Part shown: positions 18,211-27,332 of the stretch, one piece after another
Layout of the letters: each line of letters begins with the position of its first letter
Numbering within the stretch: position 1 is the first letter of the stretch
NCBI GenBank assembly: GCA_021158345.1
Contig: JAGGUV010000097.1
Coordinates: 1 to 56,999 of the forward strand
Length of the DNA stretch: 56,999 nucleotides
Direction: 5' to 3'
Source of the DNA: Bacteroidales bacterium
GTDB taxonomy: Bacteria > Bacteroidota > Bacteroidia > Bacteroidales > AUK083
Translations under genes and position numbers: made by a program
Notes under the pieces: generated by a model
What the model was told of the DNA's origin: nothing
Seen by the model: only the letters and a program-made list of their open reading frames with translations
Database searches by the model: none

Positions 18211-18277
18211 TTCAACAATGCATATAAAAACCATAGATGATAGCGCTACGGAGTTTTTATATACTTAGGTGTTATAC
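18210..18277 (-). repeat. 68-bp attC-like imperfect inverted repeat downstream of the methyltransferase
   Basis: Minus strand GTATAACACCTAAGTATATAAAAAC-TCCGTAGCGCTATCATCTATG-GTTTTTATATGCATTGTTGAAC; outer boxes resemble R''/R' core sites. Confidence 0.4.
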
Positions 18278-18303
18278 AATGTAATTTTTCGTCATAAAAT
18301 TCA

Positions 18304-18324
18304 TTAACGAAATTGATGTGGATA
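18304..18324 (-). pseudogene. Remnant of the 3' end of the CEOS-like gene (YPHQFR*)
   Basis: TTAACGAAATTGATGTGGATA matches the intact gene's 3' end TTAACGAAATTGGTGTGGATA at 19270; the following ~25 bp also match. Confidence 0.65.
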
Positions 18325-18326
18325 TT

Positions 18327-19172
18327 TTATCGAAGCAAACAAATAAATTTGTTAGCATTTTTTTTAAGTACTAATGCATATTCCATTTCATCAAGCCCTC
18401 TTTCAACAGGATAAATTTCTTTATCTGCTAAGGGTCTAAGACCTGCATTTTTAGCGTATATTTTTATTTCTCCCGGAGTAAACATCCGCATAGTATAGAC
18501 TATTCGCTGGTCTTTGCCATTCGTTAATGGACTTCCTTCTATTTTAGTAAAATATGCAACATATTTCCCATGATTACTATTGACCTCGTTGTAACGGTAA
18601 TGTTTAAGAAATTTCTGATCACTTCCAAGAACATCTATACAGAGAATGCCTCCATCTACGAGAGTCTGAGATAGATTATTAAAAGCTTGCTGTATCAACT
18701 TCTCCGATAAATGTCCAATAACGCCATACATACAGGTAACTAAATTGAATTCAGCCTGAAAAGGTAAATCAGTTATGTTTCCCCATGAAACGTTTGAATG
18801 TTCCAGAATTCCCTGTGCTTGCGCAACCATTTTTCTTGAGTAGTCGATTGCATTGAGTCTGTCAATTTGGCAAAAATCCTCCAGTTCGTTGGAAAACCTC
18901 TTAGTTCTTCTGCCATCTGCACAGCCAACATCTAAATAAGCAATTCTTTTGCCGCTGATTAATTTTCTTAGTTCTTCAAGAAAGAACCTGTCTGTTAAAG
19001 TAGTCTGATGTACCTTATCCGGCCTGCTTTGACTTTCTTTGCTATAATTGTCTGCCCTTATATCATATCCAACTTGTAACTGTTGAATATTAGCTATATC
19101 AGTAAATGCAACTCTATTTTTTTCGATTATTGTTCGTAATCTGTTAAGTTCTTTATTAATTCTTATGTCCAT
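18327..19172 (-). CDS. Class I SAM-dependent methyltransferase
   Basis: 281 aa; motif I YLDVGCADGRRTKRFS, post-I IDYSRKMVAQAQ, LVTCMYGVIGHLSE. Confidence 0.88.
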   Translation of the reverse strand: MDIRINKELNRLRTIIEKNRVAFTDIANIQQLQVGYDIRADNYSKESQSRPDKVHQTTLTDRFFLEELRKLISGKRIAYLDVGCADGRRTKRFSNELEDFCQIDRLNAIDYSRKMVAQAQGILEHSNVSWGNITDLPFQAEFNLVTCMYGVIGHLSEKLIQQAFNNLSQTLVDGGILCIDVLGSDQKFLKHYRYNEVNSNHGKYVAYFTKIEGSPLTNGKDQRIVYTMRMFTPGEIKIYAKNAGLRPLADKEIYPVERGLDEMEYALVLKKNANKFICLLR

Positions 19173-19269
19173 TATAAATATCCCCTGAAATTTTCTATAT
19201 CTTTTATTGTTTTACAAGTTTTCTTAAACCATATGTTTTACGATGTAATTTTCATCGTAATAGGATTTA

Positions 19270-20412
19270 TTAACGAAATTGGTGTGGATAATCTTTCTCT
19301 CGATTTTGGAAAGAAATAATTTTTTGATTTTGAATTATTCCATTATTTATTTCTATTGCTTTTGATATAGTTTTGTCGTTTTCCCATGCTTTTCGTCCCT
19401 TCATAACAATGGGAAGAAAAGGCAATAAGGCTTCTGAAATTTCCCATGAGGCAGAATTCCAATAATAACTTGGACTGTGGTCAACTGAATAATAAAATTT
19501 ACCATCAACATTAATTATCGGGTGTTTAAATGTTGTAGGTTTTGCACACCAAAAACCCATTCCTTCGTCACAGCTTATATCAATAATAAGCGTGCCATCC
19601 ATCAATTTATTAGCCTTATCTTTTGGAACGAACATTAATGGATGCTCAATATCTTGAAGAGTGCCATTAACAATTATTTGTACATCTGATAAAACATCTG
19701 ATATCTGCCGAGTGCTACCGTCAGGCTCCACTGACAGCAAGTTTCCTGAATCGTCATTAATCATTTGTTTAAAAATTACTGTAGGCAATTGAGCACCTAC
19801 ATCTGTTGGTTTTCGACGGGTATATACTGTAATGTCAGTTGCTCCCTGACCTTGTAACGCATAAACAGCTCCTCGACTTACAGAACCAAAGCTAAAGATT
19901 ACTGCTTTTCGTGGTTTCCCATAATTTCCTATAACACCAATAAGGCTTAAAGCATGATTTACACCGGCATAGCCTGCAATTTCATTATTTTTGTAAAAAA
20001 TATGCATGCTTTTGTCACCCGTTCTGCTCCAGTTATACATTTGTTCCCATGCAATAAGCGTTAATTTTCTTTCAATGGATATTTGAGTAATTTTTTTTTG
20101 TTGCACACAATGTGGCCAGCCCCAAACAATTGCACCTTTGTGCACCTGTGCCAAATCTTCAGGTAAAGGTTTAGGTATAATCACACAATCAAAATCCTTC
20201 AGTATTTCTTCTCGGGAAGCAACTCGTCCTGATGTAAGTTTGGCTATTGTGTTATCATCTATTCCAAATCTCATTCCATATCCCAATTCAAATGTAATTT
20301 GTTTTCTAAACCTCAGAGGAATACGTTTTATATGTTCAGGATGAATTGCTACTCGTTTTTCATTTTCTTTTAATGATTTTCCAATCACTCCAACTGTTAA
20401 TAATTGTATCAT
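19270..20412 (-). CDS. N5-(carboxyethyl)ornithine synthase / alanine dehydrogenase-PNT-like NAD(P)-dependent oxidoreductase
   Basis: 380 aa; GVIGKSLKENEKRVAIHPEHIKRIP (AlaDH/PNT N-terminus), IAGYAGVNHALSLIGVIGNYGKPRKAVIFSFGSVSRGAVYALQGQGATDITVYTRR, DHSPSYYWNSASWEISEALLPFL. Confidence 0.72.
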   Translation of the reverse strand: MIQLLTVGVIGKSLKENEKRVAIHPEHIKRIPLRFRKQITFELGYGMRFGIDDNTIAKLTSGRVASREEILKDFDCVIIPKPLPEDLAQVHKGAIVWGWPHCVQQKKITQISIERKLTLIAWEQMYNWSRTGDKSMHIFYKNNEIAGYAGVNHALSLIGVIGNYGKPRKAVIFSFGSVSRGAVYALQGQGATDITVYTRRKPTDVGAQLPTVIFKQMINDDSGNLLSVEPDGSTRQISDVLSDVQIIVNGTLQDIEHPLMFVPKDKANKLMDGTLIIDISCDEGMGFWCAKPTTFKHPIINVDGKFYYSVDHSPSYYWNSASWEISEALLPFLPIVMKGRKAWENDKTISKAIEINNGIIQNQKIISFQNREKDYPHQFR

Positions 20413-20853
20413 ATTGATTTTTTTTATTGTATAATGTTAGTCCGTCTATTAACTAAGCATTTAATTTATGGACAAATACTCAAATTAAATATAAGCTGAT
20501 TTAAGCGGGCTTTAATAACGTTTGCAAATGTTTTATCGAAGAATATGCCAATGTTAAAACGGATTAATTTGGCTCTTATTTGACGATATTTTGACAAAGA
20601 TAAACTAAATAAGTACTTGAAAGTACTTATTTAGTGTTTATCTTTTCCTAAAATGTTCATTATCCGTCGAATATTATAAGCTACTTAGGTAATATTATTA
20701 CGACTTATCATATGACTGCTTTCAGGCTCAGAAAGAGATACCTGATTTTCATTACTATCATTAATTGTAAATAGCAAATTTAATTTCACCAATTTTGTCT
20801 CAAGATAGAAGCAAATCTTCAAGTTTATAAAATCTGAGGAATTATTAAAATCA
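20368..20853. repeat. Long direct repeat, copy 2 (~486 bp)
   Basis: Pairs with 17658-18143; includes the first ~15 codons of the 19270-20412 gene and its upstream region. Confidence 0.95.
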
Positions 20854-20959
20854 GGATTAATAGGCAAAGATATATGGAGAAAGTCAGTTAGTTTTTTTCT
20901 GTTTACACAGCTTCGTCACGTAAGTTATATTTTTATTGCCAAATTTATGGATTATTTAT

Positions 20960-21101
20960 GAGTTCGGTCTAAAAAGGGTCTTTGCCGCCAAACTCGTCGT
21001 TGTCAAGATTTTTTCAATCCTCATTAACAACGAGTTAACTGCGGTTGCAAAATTCTCTCCGCCTTGATTTTGACGAAAATCTACCTTTTTAGACTCGACT
21101 C
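20960..21101. mobile_element. 142-bp foldback / MITE-like element
   Basis: Termini GAGTTCGGTCTAAAAAGG and CCTTTTTAGACTCGACTC are imperfect inverted repeats; nested inner arms CCGCCAAACTCGTCGTTGT / ACAACGAGTTAACTGCGG. Confidence 0.65.
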
Positions 21102-21137
21102 ATTTATTATTTCACCAAAATAATTTATCAAAAAAAA

Positions 21138-22007
21138 CTATTCTAAAGCTTTAAGAAAATGTTTTATTTCTCTCGCTTTATCATTTTCTCCAATTCTATT
21201 ATAAGCTAAAACCAAATTATGAATTAAACGTTTTATAAGCATAACATTACTGTATGCCTGATAGGATGATGTATCAACTTTATAATTTATTTGTTTGAAA
21301 AAAAGATTTATTTCTTTTTGGGTAAATATGGCACCATTGTAAAAAGGATTGATATAAAACATTATATTTTTATGAAATGCATTATCTTTTTCGGTTTTAG
21401 AAATATATGCAAGAATAAAATGCTTGGGTAAATTAACTCCATAAACAGGTAAGTCAAGTATTTGAGCTATAATAATATATAATAAACCTAAAGAAACAGC
21501 ATTGCCTTTTTTGTTTTCCAACACTTTGTTTATGAAAAGATTGTCAGTAGAATAGAAATTTTCTTTATCTCCTTTAAAAAAATATCTGTCATATAAAACA
21601 TAATTTAATATTTTAATTTTCTGCCAGGCATTATAATTATCATTAGATTCAATCCAGATATCTTTTGTGATATTGTTTATTTGGACTTTAATTTCATCAT
21701 CATTAATATCAGGATATTCATATTTAGAAATAAGAATATATGCGGAAAGAAGATTTTGTGAAGAGGAAAATTTCCATTTTTTTAAATTATTAATAATATC
21801 TTCATATTGAATAAGGTGAATAATGTTTTTAAGCCTGCTTCTCGAAAGGTTATTAAAAGTATTGTCTTTAACTTCTTTTAACAATGGCAGAACATCAATT
21901 CCATAAGTGATAATTTTTTTTTGTATCTGATCGAAAATGTTATTATCAGGTTCATCTAATAAATTTATTAAAGCATAAAACTCTTTATTTTTTTTGAAAT
22001 CAGACAT
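21138..22007 (-). CDS. SirB1 / transglutaminase-like family protein
   Basis: 289 aa; VLENKKGNAVSLGLLYIIIAQILDLPVYGVNLPKHFILAYI, C-terminal TPR-like segment. Confidence 0.82.
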   Translation of the reverse strand: MSDFKKNKEFYALINLLDEPDNNIFDQIQKKIITYGIDVLPLLKEVKDNTFNNLSRSRLKNIIHLIQYEDIINNLKKWKFSSSQNLLSAYILISKYEYPDINDDEIKVQINNITKDIWIESNDNYNAWQKIKILNYVLYDRYFFKGDKENFYSTDNLFINKVLENKKGNAVSLGLLYIIIAQILDLPVYGVNLPKHFILAYISKTEKDNAFHKNIMFYINPFYNGAIFTQKEINLFFKQINYKVDTSSYQAYSNVMLIKRLIHNLVLAYNRIGENDKAREIKHFLKALE

Positions 22008-22029
22008 CAGTATTTAATATGAATTATTT

Positions 22030-22899
22030 TCAAAGTTTATCTAATACATCTTTAATAAGGGCTTCAACATTTTGTTTGTAATCATTAATAAATTTTTTGC
22101 TAACTCTGTTTGCAATGGCAACGCAAATAGTAAGAGTGTTATGTCCCAACAAATTGCCAAGACCGTAAAGAGCAGATGTTTCCATTTCCATATTGGTGAT
22201 TTTCATTCCGTTGAAATGAAAAGACTCAATTTTTTTATTAATATCAGGGTTAGCAAGTTTCAGCCGCAAAACTCTTCCTTGAGGACCGTAAAATCCCGGA
22301 GCTGTTAATGTAATTCCTGTAGTTAAGCCCTCTCCGAGTTTATTTAAAAGTTCTTCGGAGCAAGGAGAAGCATAAGGTTTGGCAAGGGTTTTATCCCAGT
22401 TGCAATGTTTTTCAAAAGCTTCAGATAAATCATTGTTAAAGTTTTTTTTGTCTCCTGCATAAAAATTTAATAAACCGTCAATGCCAAGACCATATTTGCT
22501 TGCAATAAAAGCACCCGGTTTAATTTCATTTTGTAAAGCTCCTGATGTGCCTAATCGTATTATGTTTAAGGACTTATGTTCTGCTTTTTTTTGTCTTTTA
22601 TCTAAGTCAATATTTGCTAATGCGTCAAGTTCGTTAATTACAATATCAATATTATCAGGTCCCATACCTGTTGACAATACAGTAATCCGTTTGTTTTTAT
22701 AATATCCGGTATGTGTGTGTATTTCACGATTTTGTCTTTTCAGTTGAATAGTGTCAAAGTGTTTTGAAACCGTTGCTACTCTGTCAGGGTCGCCAACAAT
22801 TATTATTGTGTCTGCAATATCTTCAGGTTTAAGATGTAAATGGTAAACACTTCCATCATTATTTAATATCAATTCCGATTCTTTAATATATTCTTTCAT
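22030..22899 (-). CDS. Nucleoside phosphorylase (uridine phosphorylase-like)
   Basis: IIIVGDPDRVATVSKHFD, STGMGPDNIDIVINELDAL, IRLGTSGALQ, NMEMETSALYGLGNLLGHNTLTICVAIANR; start MKEYIKES preferred. Confidence 0.9.
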   Translation of the reverse strand: MKEYIKESELILNNDGSVYHLHLKPEDIADTIIIVGDPDRVATVSKHFDTIQLKRQNREIHTHTGYYKNKRITVLSTGMGPDNIDIVINELDALANIDLDKRQKKAEHKSLNIIRLGTSGALQNEIKPGAFIASKYGLGIDGLLNFYAGDKKNFNNDLSEAFEKHCNWDKTLAKPYASPCSEELLNKLGEGLTTGITLTAPGFYGPQGRVLRLKLANPDINKKIESFHFNGMKITNMEMETSALYGLGNLLGHNTLTICVAIANRVSKKFINDYKQNVEALIKDVLDKL

Positions 22900-23034
22900 A
22901 TTTTTATGATATTTTTTTAAGTTTAGATATATTTGCAATAAATACAAATATAAAAAAATTTTTTTGATTTTTTTTATTAAGATAATAATTTATAACGTTT
23001 TTATTAACATTTATTGTGAATAATTTGTAAGAAT

Positions 23035-24303
23035 ATGAATTCAATAATAATAACCATTGGTGATGAATTGTTAATAGGTCAGGTTGAGAATACCAATGCT
23101 TCGTGGCTTGCTAATCAGCTTTATAGTTTAGGAATAGAAGTAAAAAAATATATTACTATTCATGATGATAAAGAACAAATTCTCAGGACTTTAAAATTTG
23201 CGGAGCAGAATTCTGATATTGTTCTGATAACCGGCGGGTTAGGCCCTACAAATGATGACATCACAAAATTATGTCTTTGTGAATATTTTGATACAAAACT
23301 TAAGTTTGATGAAAAAGCTTATGAAAATATTAAGGAATTGTTTGCTATTCGGGGTTTTGAGGTTACTGAATTAAATAGAAATCAGGCTTTTTTACCTGAG
23401 GCATGTAAGCCTGTTTATAATAATTGTGGAACTGCTTCTGGAATGTGGTTTGAAAAATTATCCGAGAATAATTCTAAAAAAATATTTATTTCAATGCCGG
23501 GAGTGCCTTTTGAGATGAAGGAGATGTTTGAGCAGATTGCCATAAAATTGCAAAACAATGTATTAACAGGTGCTATGTTTCACAAAACTGTTCTAACTAT
23601 TGGTATGGGCGAATCTTTTCTTGCTGATTTTATTTCTGATTGGGAGAATTCATTGCCTGAGAATATGCAGCTTGCATATCTGCCACAACCCGGGATTGTC
23701 AGACTGCGACTAACTGCTAAGGGAAATAAAAAAAATGATTTAATTGCTGATGTCAATCATGAAATAAATAAGTTACAGAAAATTATCCCTGATCTTATTT
23801 TTGGTTATGATGACGACAGACTGGAAAAAATAATTGGTGATTTACTGATAAAAAATAATTTCTCTTTGTCGTGTGCAGAGAGCTGTACAGGTGGTAATAT
23901 ATCTCATCTTATTACATCAGTTCAGGGAAGTTCAAAATATTTTAAGGGTTCGGTAATTTCTTATTCTAATGAGATAAAAATCAAAGAATTGAATGTTAAA
24001 AAAGAAGTTTTAGAAAAATATGGGGCTGTCAGTGAGCAAGTAGTACGGCAAATGGCATTAGGAATAAGAGAAAAATATAATACTGATTTTTCTATTGCCA
24101 CTTCAGGAATAGCAGGCCCTGGCGGAGCTACTGATACTAAACCTGTTGGATTTACGTGGATTGCTGTTGCCTGTCATGATAAAGTTGTTGCCGAGAATTT
24201 TTTTTTCGGTGAACATCGTGGCAGAAATATTCAAAAAGCTTCTGTTGTTGCTCTTAATATGCTTAGAAAAATATTATTAAAATTGCTATCTGAAAAAAAA
24301 TAA
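23035..24303 (+). CDS. cinA: CinA family competence/damage-inducible protein A
   Basis: 422 aa; IITIGDELLIGQVENTNASWLANQL, ITGGLGPTNDDITK, SCAESCTGGNISHLIT, ATSGIAGPGGAT. Confidence 0.96.
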   Translation: MNSIIITIGDELLIGQVENTNASWLANQLYSLGIEVKKYITIHDDKEQILRTLKFAEQNSDIVLITGGLGPTNDDITKLCLCEYFDTKLKFDEKAYENIKELFAIRGFEVTELNRNQAFLPEACKPVYNNCGTASGMWFEKLSENNSKKIFISMPGVPFEMKEMFEQIAIKLQNNVLTGAMFHKTVLTIGMGESFLADFISDWENSLPENMQLAYLPQPGIVRLRLTAKGNKKNDLIADVNHEINKLQKIIPDLIFGYDDDRLEKIIGDLLIKNNFSLSCAESCTGGNISHLITSVQGSSKYFKGSVISYSNEIKIKELNVKKEVLEKYGAVSEQVVRQMALGIREKYNTDFSIATSGIAGPGGATDTKPVGFTWIAVACHDKVVAENFFFGEHRGRNIQKASVVALNMLRKILLKLLSEKK

Positions 24304-24368
24304 AAAAAACAGTAAATCTTAATGAAAATATAACGCGAACGCAGTGAACAAATAATAATTTAGAAAAA

Positions 24369-25454
24369 ATGATACAAAAACCAACTTTAATACTTGACAA
24401 AGGTAAATGTTTGCAAAACATTAAAAGGATGTCAGAAAAGGTAAATAAATCTAATGTAAATTTCAGACCTCATTTTAAAACACATCAATCGGCTGTAATA
24501 GCAAATTGGTATAAAAAATTTAACGTTAATTCAATAGCTGTTTCTTCAGTTGATATGGCTGTTTATTTTGCAGATAATGATTGGTCTGATATAACTATTG
24601 CATTTCCTGTCAACATACTGGAGATTGAAAAAATAAATATTCTTGCTAAAAAAATTGTTTTAAATCTTCTTGTTGAAAGTATTGATAGTGTGGTTTTTTT
24701 GAAGAATAATTTAAAACATAAAGTTGGTATTTTTATTAAAATTGATATAGGTTATCATAGAACAGGACTTGATGTAGATGATATTTCAACAATCGATAAA
24801 ATTATTGAAATTAGTGACAGCTCAGAAAATATTGAGTTAAAAGGTTTCCTTTCACATGCAGGTCATACTTATCATGCTAAAAGCAAAGAAGAAATAAAAA
24901 ATATTTATTATGAATCAGTATCAAAATTAAATGTTTTAAAAAAAAGATATAATAATAGAAATTTAATAATTTCTTATGGAGATACTCCATCGTGCAGTTT
25001 AATTAATGACTTTTCAGATGTTGATGAGATAAGACCAGGAAATTTTGTTTTTTATGATTTAATGCAATATAAATTACAATCGTGTACTTTTGATGATATT
25101 GCTGTTGTTATGGCTTGTCCTGTTGTGGCTAAACATAAAAAACGTAATGAGATAATTATTTATGGAGGAGCTGTTCATTTTTCTAAAGAGTATTTATTAC
25201 ACAATAATGAAAGATTTTATGGGTATCTTGTAAACTTTGATTTTAAAAATAAAAAATGGGATATAAAAAATCAAAAAAATTATTTAAGCTCGGTTTCTCA
25301 GGAACATGGTGTTTTAAAAGTTGAAGAAGAAGTTTTTGAAAATATTAATATTGGTAATATAATTGGAATTATTCCTGTTCATTCGTGTTTAACAGTAAAT
25401 TTAATGAAGAATTTAATGACTTTTGATAATGAGGTTATTGAAACAATGAGATAA
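24369..25454 (+). CDS. D-threonine aldolase/alanine racemase N-domain family PLP enzyme (D-TA family)
   Basis: PTLILDKGKCLQNIKRMSEK...NFRPHFKTHQS, KVGIFIKIDIGYHRTGL, SYGDTPSCSL, EIRPGNFVFYDL. Confidence 0.88.
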   Translation: MIQKPTLILDKGKCLQNIKRMSEKVNKSNVNFRPHFKTHQSAVIANWYKKFNVNSIAVSSVDMAVYFADNDWSDITIAFPVNILEIEKINILAKKIVLNLLVESIDSVVFLKNNLKHKVGIFIKIDIGYHRTGLDVDDISTIDKIIEISDSSENIELKGFLSHAGHTYHAKSKEEIKNIYYESVSKLNVLKKRYNNRNLIISYGDTPSCSLINDFSDVDEIRPGNFVFYDLMQYKLQSCTFDDIAVVMACPVVAKHKKRNEIIIYGGAVHFSKEYLLHNNERFYGYLVNFDFKNKKWDIKNQKNYLSSVSQEHGVLKVEEEVFENINIGNIIGIIPVHSCLTVNLMKNLMTFDNEVIETMR

Positions 25455-25488
25455 AAAAAAGCTGTGAATAGAATTTCTGTTCACAGCC
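25453..25488 (-). terminator. Rho-independent terminator downstream of tRNA-Pro
   Basis: Minus strand GGCTGTGAACAGAAATTCTATTCACAGC followed by TTTTTTTT. Confidence 0.75.
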
Positions 25489-25494
25489 AATATG

Positions 25495-25568
25495 TCGGAG
25501 TGGTGAGACTCGAACTCACGACCCCTTGCACCCCATGCAAGTACGCTAGCCAACTGCGCCACACCCCG
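25495..25568 (-). tRNA. tRNA-Pro (anticodon GGG)
   Basis: Minus strand CGGGGTGTGGCGCAGTTGGCTAGCGTACTTGCATGGGGTGCAAGGGGTCGTGAGTTCGAGTCTCACCACTCCGA: acceptor, D, anticodon (CTTGC-ATGGGGT-GCAAG) and T arms all fold; C1-G72. Confidence 0.93.
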
Positions 25569-25673
25569 ATATTCGCTGCAAAAATAATACTAATTTTATA
25601 TTTTAATACTAATATTTATATTTTTTTTGGCACAGTTTTTAATAATTATTTTACTTTTGAAAGGAATTTATAA

Positions 25674-26627
25674 ATGAAATTAAAAGAAAAGAAAATGGAA
25701 AAAGTAAAGTGCTTAATAATAGGCTCGGGTCCTGCAGGTTATACTGCTGCTATTTATGCATCAAGAGCTGATTTACATCCTGTTGTTTATCAGGGATTAC
25801 AAGCCGGCGGACAGCTTACAATAACAACAGAAGTAGAAAATTTCCCCGGATATCCTAAAGGTGTTGATGGAAAAGTAATGATGAAAGACATGGAAGATCA
25901 GGCAAAACGTTTCGGTGCTGACATAAGGTTTGGAATTGTAACAGATGTAGATTTATTAAAAAGACCTTTTACTGTTAAGGCTGATGATGGTAAGACAATA
26001 ATGGCAGAGACTGTCATAATTGCAACAGGTGCTTCTGCCAGGTGGCTTGGCTTGGAATCAGAGAAAAAATATATAGGTCAGGGCGTTTCTGCTTGTGCTA
26101 CTTGTGACGGATTTTTTTATAAAAATCAGGATGTCGCTGTCATAGGTGGTGGTGATACTGCTCTTGAAGATGCTTTATTTTTGACGAATGTTTGTAATAA
26201 AGTATATCTTGTTCACAGAAGAAATGAACTAAGAGCATCAAAAGCTATGCAGAAAAGAGTTTTTGATAACGATAAGATTGAAATCATCTGGGATAGCATT
26301 CCAAAAGAAGTGCTTGGAGATTTTTCAGGTGTTAACGGAGCTTTACTGACAAATGTTAAAACCAAGGAAGAAAGAAAAATTGATATTACAGGATTTTTTG
26401 TTGCCATAGGCCATAAACCAAATACTGACCTTTTTAAAGGAGTGATAGATTTGGATGAAAAAGGATATATAAAAACTCAACCCGACTCTACAAAAACAAA
26501 TATTGAAGGTGTTTTTGCTGCCGGTGATGTTCAGGATTCAGTTTTCCGTCAGGCTGTTGTAGCTGCAGGCTCAGGTTGTATGGCTGCTATTGAAGCCGAG
26601 AGATTTATTGCTTCTCAGAAAAAATAA
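25674..26627 (+). CDS. trxB: Thioredoxin-disulfide reductase
   Basis: LIIGSGPAGYTAAIYASRA, redox motif SACATCDGFFYKNQDVAVIGGGDTALEDALFL; start may be 25689 (MEKVKCL). Confidence 0.96.
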   Translation: MKLKEKKMEKVKCLIIGSGPAGYTAAIYASRADLHPVVYQGLQAGGQLTITTEVENFPGYPKGVDGKVMMKDMEDQAKRFGADIRFGIVTDVDLLKRPFTVKADDGKTIMAETVIIATGASARWLGLESEKKYIGQGVSACATCDGFFYKNQDVAVIGGGDTALEDALFLTNVCNKVYLVHRRNELRASKAMQKRVFDNDKIEIIWDSIPKEVLGDFSGVNGALLTNVKTKEERKIDITGFFVAIGHKPNTDLFKGVIDLDEKGYIKTQPDSTKTNIEGVFAAGDVQDSVFRQAVVAAGSGCMAAIEAERFIASQKK

Positions 26628-26692
26628 TTTGAAATAAAAATTTTGTGTAATTTTGTGCTTTAATAAAATAAAATAAATGTTGATTTTTTCAT

Positions 26693-26735
26693 AAGGTTGG
26701 TAAAGTTTTAAAAATTTGCCAACCTTATTTTTTGG
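26693..26735 (+). terminator. Rho-independent terminator after trxB
   Basis: AAGGTTGGTAAA...TTTGCCAACCTTATTTTTT. Confidence 0.8.
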
Positions 26736-26779
26736 AATAAATTTTAAAGTAAAATTGTCAAATAAAAAAGCAGATTTAA

Positions 26780-27322
26780 GTGATAGAATATAATAATTAT
26801 TCTGATATAGAATTAATAGATGAAATTATCAAAGGAGATAATTCTGCTTTTAGATATATTATTGCCAGGTATGAAGGACAGATAGCAAGGGTGGTAAAAG
26901 GTATGCTTGGTGAATGTGCTGAGGCTGAAGATATTGGGCAGGAGACTTTTATAAGATTTTATAAGTCTATAAATAAATTTAGAAATGAATCGCAGCTTGG
27001 CACTTATTTGACGCGAATAGCTATTAATCTTTCGCTTAATGAATTAAAAAAACGAAAGAAAAAACAAAAAATATTTTCTTCTGATGAGAATAAAATTTTA
27101 AAAATTTCTTCTAAGGAAGTAAATAATGATATTAATGAAATGGTTACAATAGCTTTGCAATCATTGGATGTAAAATACCGAAGTGTTATAGTTATGAGAA
27201 TGTTGCAAGGTTATGATACCAAAGAAACAGCACAAATTCTTAAAATACCCGTTGGAACTGTTTTGTCGCGATTGTCAAGAGCGCAGGATAAATTGAGAAT
27301 TTTACTTAAAGATTTTTTATAA
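26780..27322 (+). CDS. RNA polymerase ECF-type sigma factor
   Basis: AEAEDIGQETFIRFYKSI (region 2), RSVIVMRMLQGYDTKETAQILKIPVGTVLSRLSRAQDKLR (region 4). Confidence 0.93.
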   Translation: MIEYNNYSDIELIDEIIKGDNSAFRYIIARYEGQIARVVKGMLGECAEAEDIGQETFIRFYKSINKFRNESQLGTYLTRIAINLSLNELKKRKKKQKIFSSDENKILKISSKEVNNDINEMVTIALQSLDVKYRSVIVMRMLQGYDTKETAQILKIPVGTVLSRLSRAQDKLRILLKDFL

Positions 27323-27332
27323 TAGTATTATT

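Noticed and set aside
17658-20853. IS element or composite transposon with transposase
   Set aside because: No transposase or resolvase ORF is present between or in the repeats; kept as a repeat-bounded island of unknown mechanism.
20685-20867. 60-aa minus-strand ORF MPINPDFNNSSDF...
   Set aside because: Lies within the long direct repeat; copy 1 has an internal stop at the corresponding place (ICFYL*TKSVKLN), so probably not coding.
25464-25673. 69-aa plus-strand ORF
   Set aside because: It covers the tRNA-Pro gene and its terminator on the opposite strand; antisense to a structured RNA gene.
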